Below are positions 5,200 through 8,448 of a stretch of DNA of 8,448 nucleotides, in pieces. The stretch comes from Actinomycetes bacterium. GTDB taxonomy: Bacteria; Actinomycetota; Acidimicrobiia; Spongiisociales; UBA5794. The position numbers and the translations under genes were made by a program. The stretch spans positions 1 through 8,448 of the forward strand of contig JAMBLL010000351.1 of NCBI GenBank assembly GCA_023336765.1. Reading direction: 5' to 3'. Below the pieces are notes generated by a model. That model saw only the letters and a program-made list of their open reading frames with translations. It was not told the DNA's origin and did not search any database. Numbering within the stretch: the stretch's first letter is position 1; each line of letters opens with the position of its first letter.

Positions 5200-5220
5200 C
5201 TGTCATCGATCATCGGTCAA
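5200..5220 (+). repeat. Degenerate heptanucleotide array, CGGTCAT family
   Basis: Three contiguous in-phase 7-mers, CTGTCAT, CGATCAT and CGGTCAA, each differ by one base from CGGTCAT, the perfect unit of the array at 5987-6007. Its presence in both intergenic gaps suggests a shared origin. It overlaps the right arm of the ACAGT-CAG-ACTGT inverted repeat. Confidence 0.6.
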
Positions 5221-5237
5221 ACGGCGTAGTGTGTAGT

Positions 5238-5265
5238 CGGAAAACGGAAAACGGAAAACGGAAAA
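5238..5265 (+). repeat. Heptanucleotide array, (CGGAAAA)x4
   Basis: Four perfect CGGAAAA units, followed by one extra A (5266) and CG. The array ends 12 bases before the ATG of the epimerase gene, so it would lie in the 5' untranslated leader or just upstream of it. The purine-rich units contain GGA(A), which could offer weak ribosome-binding sequence. The unit differs from the CGTAAAT and CGGTCAT arrays but shares the 7-bp period and the CG start. Confidence 0.95.
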
Positions 5266-5277
5266 ACGTCTCTGAGA

Positions 5278-5688
5278 ATGTTCATCTACAACATCGACCA
5301 CGTCGCTATTGCCGTGCACGACCTCGATGTGTCGCTTGCCGAGTACGAACGGAAGTACAAGGTCACACCGGTCTCCGTTGAGACCATCCCCGACCAGGGT
5401 GTACGAGAAGCGATGATCGCGATTGGCGGCTCTCAGATCCAACTCCTTGAATCCCTCGAGCCAGATTCCGCCGTCGAGAGATTCCTCGAACGCAACGGCG
5501 AAGGACTGCATCACATCGCATTCGCTGTCGTGGACATTGAAAAGGCCCTGGAACATCTCGCGAGTGAAGGCGCACGACTCATCGACGCCGAACCCCGCAT
5601 CGGAGGCGGCGGGCATCGTATAGCATTCGTCCATCCGCAGGACCTAACAGGTACGCTCATTGAACTCGTGGAGGTGGATGATGGCTGA
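5278..5688 (+). CDS. mce: Methylmalonyl-CoA epimerase
   Basis: It interconverts (2S)- and (2R)-methylmalonyl-CoA, linking propionyl-CoA carboxylase to methylmalonyl-CoA mutase and so to succinyl-CoA. The 136-residue protein is a complete vicinal-oxygen-chelate (glyoxalase) fold made of two beta-alpha-beta-beta-beta halves. It begins NIDHVAIAVHDL with metal ligand His8, then QIQLLESL (Gln55 the likely second ligand), GLHHIAFAV (His79) and GTLIELVE (Glu129). These match the His-Gln-His-Glu metal site of characterised epimerases. Length is normal. Its start follows the CGGAAAA array and has only a weak purine stretch as ribosome binding site. The 3' end overlaps the next gene by 8 bases, implying coupled translation with the putative carboxylase subunit. 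Confidence 0.93.
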   Translation: MFIYNIDHVAIAVHDLDVSLAEYERKYKVTPVSVETIPDQGVREAMIAIGGSQIQLLESLEPDSAVERFLERNGEGLHHIAFAVVDIEKALEHLASEGARLIDAEPRIGGGGHRIAFVHPQDLTGTLIELVEVDDG

Positions 5689-5917
5689 ACGGCTCGAGAT
5701 CCGTGGAGGGGTTGACAAAGAGCAAGCTGCCGCGATCGCCGCGATCGTTGCGCGTATCGAAGCTGACGAACTCGCCGCAGCAGCGGTTCGACCTCGACGG
5801 ATACACCAGAGCCAGTGGGTCCAGGCCTCCCGCCCGTACGAACACCTCGCACCCGTCCCCCCGGACGAATACGGTAAAGCACCCGAAACATCTTTGCCCG
5901 AAACGACAGGTATCTGA
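5681..5917 (+). CDS. Probable acyl-CoA carboxylase epsilon subunit (78 aa)
   Basis: The protein has an N-terminal LEIRGGVDKEQAAAIAAIVA segment, an Ala/Glu-rich helix (EADELAAAAVRPRR), then SQWVQASRPYEH and a Pro-rich tail. This pattern (RG..D.E..AA..A....., later a W...(S/A)RP motif) fits the small epsilon subunits that stabilise or activate actinobacterial acetyl-/propionyl-CoA carboxylases. The position next to methylmalonyl-CoA epimerase fits that role, since the carboxylase makes the epimerase's substrate. The start ATG 5681 is 6 bases after GGAGG (5670-5674); ATG 5678 directly before it is too close. It overlaps mce by 8 bases. No alpha or beta carboxylase subunit is in the window. The family call rests on short motifs, so it is less secure than its neighbours. 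Confidence 0.62.
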   Translation: MAERLEIRGGVDKEQAAAIAAIVARIEADELAAAAVRPRRIHQSQWVQASRPYEHLAPVPPDEYGKAPETSLPETTGI

Positions 5918-6042
5918 GGCGTTCTCCTTCTTACGTTGGCGAAAAGGCCTGGGGTCCGGGGCTGAGTCCTGAGGAGAGCCTTCCTTCGGTCATCGGTCAT
6001 CGGTCATCCGGTATTATCGCTATCAGCGACCTCAAGGACGAT
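5918..6042 (+). promoter_or_regulatory. Promoter region of the thiolase-glpX pair
   Basis: TATTAT (6012-6017) is the best -10 box in the window, with a start of transcription expected near 6024 and a ribosome binding site AAGGA (6034-6038) 4 bases before ATG 6043. At 16-18 bp upstream, the -35 position falls inside the CGGTCAT array (5987-6007) and does not match TTGACA. An imperfect inverted sequence (AAGGC at 5944-5948 and GCCTT at 5978-5982) could terminate the preceding operon, but it is weak and lacks a T-run. Confidence 0.55.
5987..6007 (+). repeat. Heptanucleotide array, (CGGTCAT)x3
   Basis: Three perfect CGGTCAT units run in phase and end 4 bases before the TATTAT -10 box of the thiolase gene. 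The array therefore occupies the -35 region and probably influences promoter strength. The same motif appears in degenerate form at 5200-5220. Confidence 0.9.
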
Positions 6043-7221
6043 ATGAACCCTGTCATCTGCTCGATTGCCCGAACACCTATCGGTCGTTTCGGTGCGACGT
6101 ACCCAGGCCTCTCCGCGATGGATCTCGGTGGAGTGGCAATCGCCGCCGCCCTCGAACGGGCCGAACTTGATCCCGAAAACGTCGACGAGGTCATTTTCGG
6201 CCACGTTCTCCAGGCTGGCCAGGGCCAGATCACCGCCCGCCAGGCAGCGGTCAAGGGAGGGATCTCCATGTCTGTGCCCTCGATGACCATCAACAAGGTC
6301 TGCCTGTCAGGCATGACGTCGATCGCAGAAGCCGCAAACCACATCCGTCTCGGCGAGTCAACGTTCGTTGTCGCGGGAGGCATGGAGTCGATGTCCAATG
6401 CGCCGTATGTGCTCGACAAGGCGCGCACCGGCTATAAGTACGGCGACGGGACGCTCATCGATTCCCTGACACATGACGGCCTGTTCTGCGCATTCGACTC
6501 GTGTTTGATGGGAGAGTCTTCTGACCTCAAGAACGCAGACCTCCACATCACACGCGAGGACCAGGATGCGTGGTCCGCCCGCTCCCATGAGCGTGCCGCA
6601 ATCGCTACCGACTCCGGGGTCTTCGCCGAGGAGATCGTCCCTGTGTCCATTGCACAGCGTCGCGGTGATCCTGTCGTGGTGTCCCAGGATCAGGGCATCA
6701 GACGAGACACGACAGCTGACTCGCTTGCCAGCCTTCGTTCCGCGTTCACAAAGGACGGGTCCATCACCGCGGGTAACGCGTCTCAGATCTCAGACGGCGC
6801 AGCAGCGCTCGTTATCGCAGACAGGGACGCTGCAGAAGCGGCAGGGATGCCGATCATCGCCGAGATCCTGTCGTACGCCCAGGTCGCCGGTCCAGATGCG
6901 ACACTCCATGAACGGCCGGCCGAGGCCTTGCAGGTGGCGCTCGACAAGGCCTCACTCACCACTGACGACCTCGACCTCGTCGAGATCAACGAAGCGTTCG
7001 CCTCTGTGGCGATGTGGTCAACTCAGATGCTCAGTATCGATGACGCCCGCGTGAACATCCACGGAGGGGCCGTTGCCCTCGGGCACCCTCTCGGTGCCAC
7101 GGGTGCCCGGATCGTTGTAACACTGATCAACGCCCTGGCAGCGACCGGAGGTACTATCGGTGGTGCGGCGCTGTGCGGCGGCGGCGGACAAGGTGACGCT
7201 CTCATTGTAAGGATGGTCTGA
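6043..7221 (+). CDS. Acetyl-CoA acetyltransferase (thiolase)
   Basis: A complete 392-residue thiolase, which condenses two acetyl-CoA to acetoacetyl-CoA or performs the reverse cleavage in the cytoplasm. The N-terminal half has SIARTPIGRFGA (7-18) and the nucleophile motif NKVCLSG with Cys87. A GGMESMSNAPY stretch (112-122) and the covering-loop MGESSDL (156-162) follow. The C-terminal half has GNASQISDGAAA (244-255), NEAFA (316-320), the GHPLGATGAR loop with His348, and ALCGGGGQG with acid/base Cys378. Most thiolases have Cys-Ile/Val/Ala before the glycines; here it is Cys-Gly. Substrate range (acetoacetyl-CoA only, or longer 3-ketoacyl-CoA) cannot be fixed from sequence, so I give no symbol. 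AAGGA precedes the ATG by 4 bases. Only one base separates it from glpX. Confidence 0.95.
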   Translation: MNPVICSIARTPIGRFGATYPGLSAMDLGGVAIAAALERAELDPENVDEVIFGHVLQAGQGQITARQAAVKGGISMSVPSMTINKVCLSGMTSIAEAANHIRLGESTFVVAGGMESMSNAPYVLDKARTGYKYGDGTLIDSLTHDGLFCAFDSCLMGESSDLKNADLHITREDQDAWSARSHERAAIATDSGVFAEEIVPVSIAQRRGDPVVVSQDQGIRRDTTADSLASLRSAFTKDGSITAGNASQISDGAAALVIADRDAAEAAGMPIIAEILSYAQVAGPDATLHERPAEALQVALDKASLTTDDLDLVEINEAFASVAMWSTQMLSIDDARVNIHGGAVALGHPLGATGARIVVTLINALAATGGTIGGAALCGGGGQGDALIVRMV

Positions 7222-7222
7222 A

Positions 7223-8209
7223 ATGCCGGTAGCAAGTTACCTCCCGGACAAGAACCTGGCACTCGACCTCGTTCGCGTCACAGAAGCGGCAGCAATATCA
7301 GCAGCGAGGGAACAAGGCAGAGGTGACAAAGAGGCGGTCGACCAGGCAGCGGTCGATGCCATGCGTCTTGTCCTGTCTCGCACCGATCTCGACGGCATCG
7401 TCGTCATTGGCGAAGGTGAAAAGGATGAGGCGCCGATGCTCTACAACGGCGAACGTGTTGGCAATGGTCAACCTCCGCAGGTCGATGTGGCTGTTGACCC
7501 TGTCGACGGTACGACCCTCACGGCTGAGGGCAGAGGCGGGGCGCTCGCTGTCATCGCCCTGGCCGAGCGTGGATCGATGTATGCCCCAGGGAGCCTTGTG
7601 TATATGGACAAGATCGCAGTTGGCGAGGACACTGCAGGCACGATCGACATCGATGCACCGGTTGCGTACAACCTCGCTGCGGTCGCAAAGGCAAAGGACA
7701 AAGCGGTTGAGGACGTCACAGTGGTCATCCTTGACAGGCCGCGGAACGCGGATTACATCCGGCAGGTGCGGGAGCAGGGATCTCGGATATCTCTGATCAG
7801 CGATGGGGACATCCAGGGCGGGATCACGGCCGCGGCCCATGGAACGGGGATCGACATCCTCCTCGGAATCGGTGGTTCACCCGAAGCGGTCACGACTGCT
7901 TGCGCCCTTGCGGCGCTTCGCGGCGAGATCCAGTGCAAACTCTGGCCTCGAAACCAGGAGGAGCAGCAGTACGCCGCGGACCATGGACACGATCTGGACA
8001 GGGTTCTCACCACTCGCGACCTCGTCGACTCGGACGACACGTTCTTCGCTGCAACAGGTGTGACCCGCGGATCGATGCTGCGAGGTGTTCGATTCGGCGG
8101 CATCCACACAACAACCCATTCGGTCATCATGCGCTCACGCTCTGGCACCGTACGGTTCATCGAGGCCGACCATCGTGTCGAATGGGTCGAAGGCGAGATC
8201 AAGCCGTAG
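7223..8209 (+). CDS. glpX: Class II fructose-1,6-bisphosphatase
   Basis: It hydrolyses fructose-1,6-bisphosphate to fructose-6-phosphate, the committed gluconeogenic step; in actinobacteria such as Mycobacterium tuberculosis the GlpX type is the main FBPase. The 328-residue protein shows the GlpX motifs: NLALDLVRVTEAAAISAA (11-28), GRGDKEAVDQAAVDAMR (32-48), VIGEGEKDEAPML (61-73), the metal-binding VDPVDGTTL (91-99), ISDGDIQGGI (192-201), GIGGSPEAV (215-223) with a conserved Glu221, and GGIHTTTHSVIMRSR (292-306). Length is normal and nothing is missing. AAGGA (7209-7213), inside the thiolase 3' end, is 9 bases before the ATG. The 1-base gap makes cotranscription with the thiolase very likely, tying carbohydrate synthesis to acyl-CoA metabolism. 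Confidence 0.97.
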   Translation: MPVASYLPDKNLALDLVRVTEAAAISAAREQGRGDKEAVDQAAVDAMRLVLSRTDLDGIVVIGEGEKDEAPMLYNGERVGNGQPPQVDVAVDPVDGTTLTAEGRGGALAVIALAERGSMYAPGSLVYMDKIAVGEDTAGTIDIDAPVAYNLAAVAKAKDKAVEDVTVVILDRPRNADYIRQVREQGSRISLISDGDIQGGITAAAHGTGIDILLGIGGSPEAVTTACALAALRGEIQCKLWPRNQEEQQYAADHGHDLDRVLTTRDLVDSDDTFFAATGVTRGSMLRGVRFGGIHTTTHSVIMRSRSGTVRFIEADHRVEWVEGEIKP

Positions 8210-8229
8210 GTCCGGCGTCCCACTTTCAA

Positions 8230-8267
8230 GGGGGACAAGCGACGAGCCCAGCGAGGAGCTAGGGGGA
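8230..8267 (+). repeat. Diverged GGGGGA-bounded repeat unit
   Basis: This 38-base unit begins GGGGGACAAGCGACGAGCCC and ends GAGCTAGGGGGA, with CAGCGAGG in the middle. It shares with the 37-bp terminal repeat the G-rich borders, the CAGCGAGG core and the total length, but differs at many internal positions. It looks like an older member of the same family. Confidence 0.6.
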
Positions 8268-8292
8268 TCGCGCGAAGCCAGATTCCGGATAG

Positions 8293-8342
8293 TCTCCCCC
8301 GGCCTTCGCTGGGGAGATGTCGAGGAACGAGACAGAGGGGGA
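8293..8342 (+). repeat. Inverted pair of GGGGGA-type units with a 7-bp hairpin
   Basis: TCTCCCC (8293-8299) and GGGGAGA (8311-8317) form a perfect 7-bp stem with an 11-base loop. The right arm continues into a 32-base unit (8311-8342, ending AGAGGGGGA) bounded by G runs. The left arm and loop read on the minus strand as CAGCGAAGGCCGGGGGA, close to the 3' half of the 37-bp repeat. Thus two family members face each other, as in REP/REPIN pairs. It might also act as the transcription end of glpX, although it lies 83 bases past the stop and has no T-run. Confidence 0.5.
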
Positions 8343-8411
8343 AACCCGAGTCGTACCACTTACCTCAAACCAGTGACCTGACACGCGCTAGCTCAGTGGA
8401 ACATCATGGCC

Positions 8412-8448
8412 TCCCCCTCCGACCTCGCTGCGCTTCGGCCACCTCCCC
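8412..8448 (-). repeat. 37-bp GGGGGA-bounded repeat, right (inverted) copy
   Basis: Exact reverse complement of 47-83, over all 37 bases up to the last base of the window, so the true repeat may extend beyond the edge. The two copies point towards each other across about 8.3 kb of housekeeping genes. Confidence 0.85.

Larger units (their letters stand above)
5105..5277 (+). promoter_or_regulatory. Intergenic leader of the epimerase gene, repeat-rich
   Basis: This 173-base gap holds the end of the CGTAAAT array, a small inverted repeat ACAGT-CAG-ACTGT (5191-5203), a degenerate CGGTCAT array (5200-5220), a possible TAGTGT -10 box (5227-5232) and the CGGAAAA array (5238-5265). No gene fits. A promoter for the epimerase gene must lie here or further upstream; TAGTGT is the best candidate but is weak and has no convincing -35 partner. 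Confidence 0.4.
8210..8448. other. Repeat-rich intergenic region after glpX
   Basis: No gene is recognisable in these 239 bases; open frames are short and without start signals. The region carries two diverged GGGGGA-bounded units, a 7-bp hairpin and, at the window edge, the inverted copy of the 37-bp repeat. The pattern is that of a REP-like intergenic island. A terminator for glpX may be part of it, but no T-tract is seen. Confidence 0.6.

Noticed and set aside
4962..5213. Minus-strand frame encoding repeats such as TIYDLRSTIYD
   Set aside because: The repeat peptide is just the CGTAAAT array read on the other strand, which is open in all frames; the rest is antisense to the PHP gene and to intergenic DNA.
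8386..8402. GCGCTAGCTCAGTGGAA resembles the acceptor/D-arm start of a tRNA
   Set aside because: The following sequence runs straight into the 37-bp repeat and gives no anticodon arm, T arm (GTTCGA) or matching acceptor strand; the likeness is limited to one short word.
47..8448. A transposon or genomic island bounded by the 37-bp inverted repeats
   Set aside because: The enclosed genes are core metabolism, there is no transposase or integrase, and similar diverged units occur inside the right end; a dispersed repeat is the simpler explanation.

Overview
The window is a GC-rich chromosomal segment, most likely from an actinobacterium. Three things suggest this. A small gene resembling the acyl-CoA carboxylase epsilon subunit, a subunit typical of actinobacteria, sits between a methylmalonyl-CoA epimerase and a thiolase. 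Aspartokinase has an internal start that yields a separate regulatory subunit. Several genes have a TAnnnT box 6-8 bases before an ATG, the geometry of leaderless transcription. An Acidimicrobiia-like lineage is my guess and is inference only. No phage, IS element, CRISPR array, tRNA or rRNA is visible.

Layout. 1-190: a G4-capable tract, then a 37-bp repeat (47-83). 191-478 (+): small unknown protein. 657-845 (-): 62-aa membrane protein. 948-1979 and 1976-3199 (-): asd and lysC, overlapping by 4 bases. These two catalyse the first two steps from aspartate to lysine, threonine, methionine and diaminopimelate. lysC contains an in-frame, Shine-Dalgarno-led beta-subunit start at 2464. A 47-bp gap separates lysC from a divergent cyclophilin-type lipoprotein (3247-3975, +). 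Next come a strong hairpin (3982-4031), a 55-aa basic membrane-anchored protein (4062-4229) and a PHP-family phosphoesterase (4232-5104).

The second half is central carbon metabolism on the + strand: methylmalonyl-CoA epimerase (5278-5688), the probable carboxylase epsilon subunit (5681-5917), an acetyl-CoA acetyltransferase-type thiolase (6043-7221) and class II fructose-1,6-bisphosphatase (7223-8209). Together they suggest propionyl-CoA/methylmalonyl-CoA and acetoacetyl-CoA metabolism next to gluconeogenesis.

The genes are ordinary; the intergenic DNA is not. Between 5086 and 6007 there are four short arrays, all with a period of exactly 7 bp. Three have clean units beginning with CG (CGTAAAT, CGGAAAA, CGGTCAT) and the fourth is a degenerate CGGTCAT array. 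They lie over a stop codon, in a leader, and over a -35 region. A second repeat class, GGGGGA-bounded elements of about 32-38 bp, sits at both window ends (one 37-bp pair is an exact inverted repeat) and is clustered after glpX. These two repeat families are the best candidates for something undescribed here.
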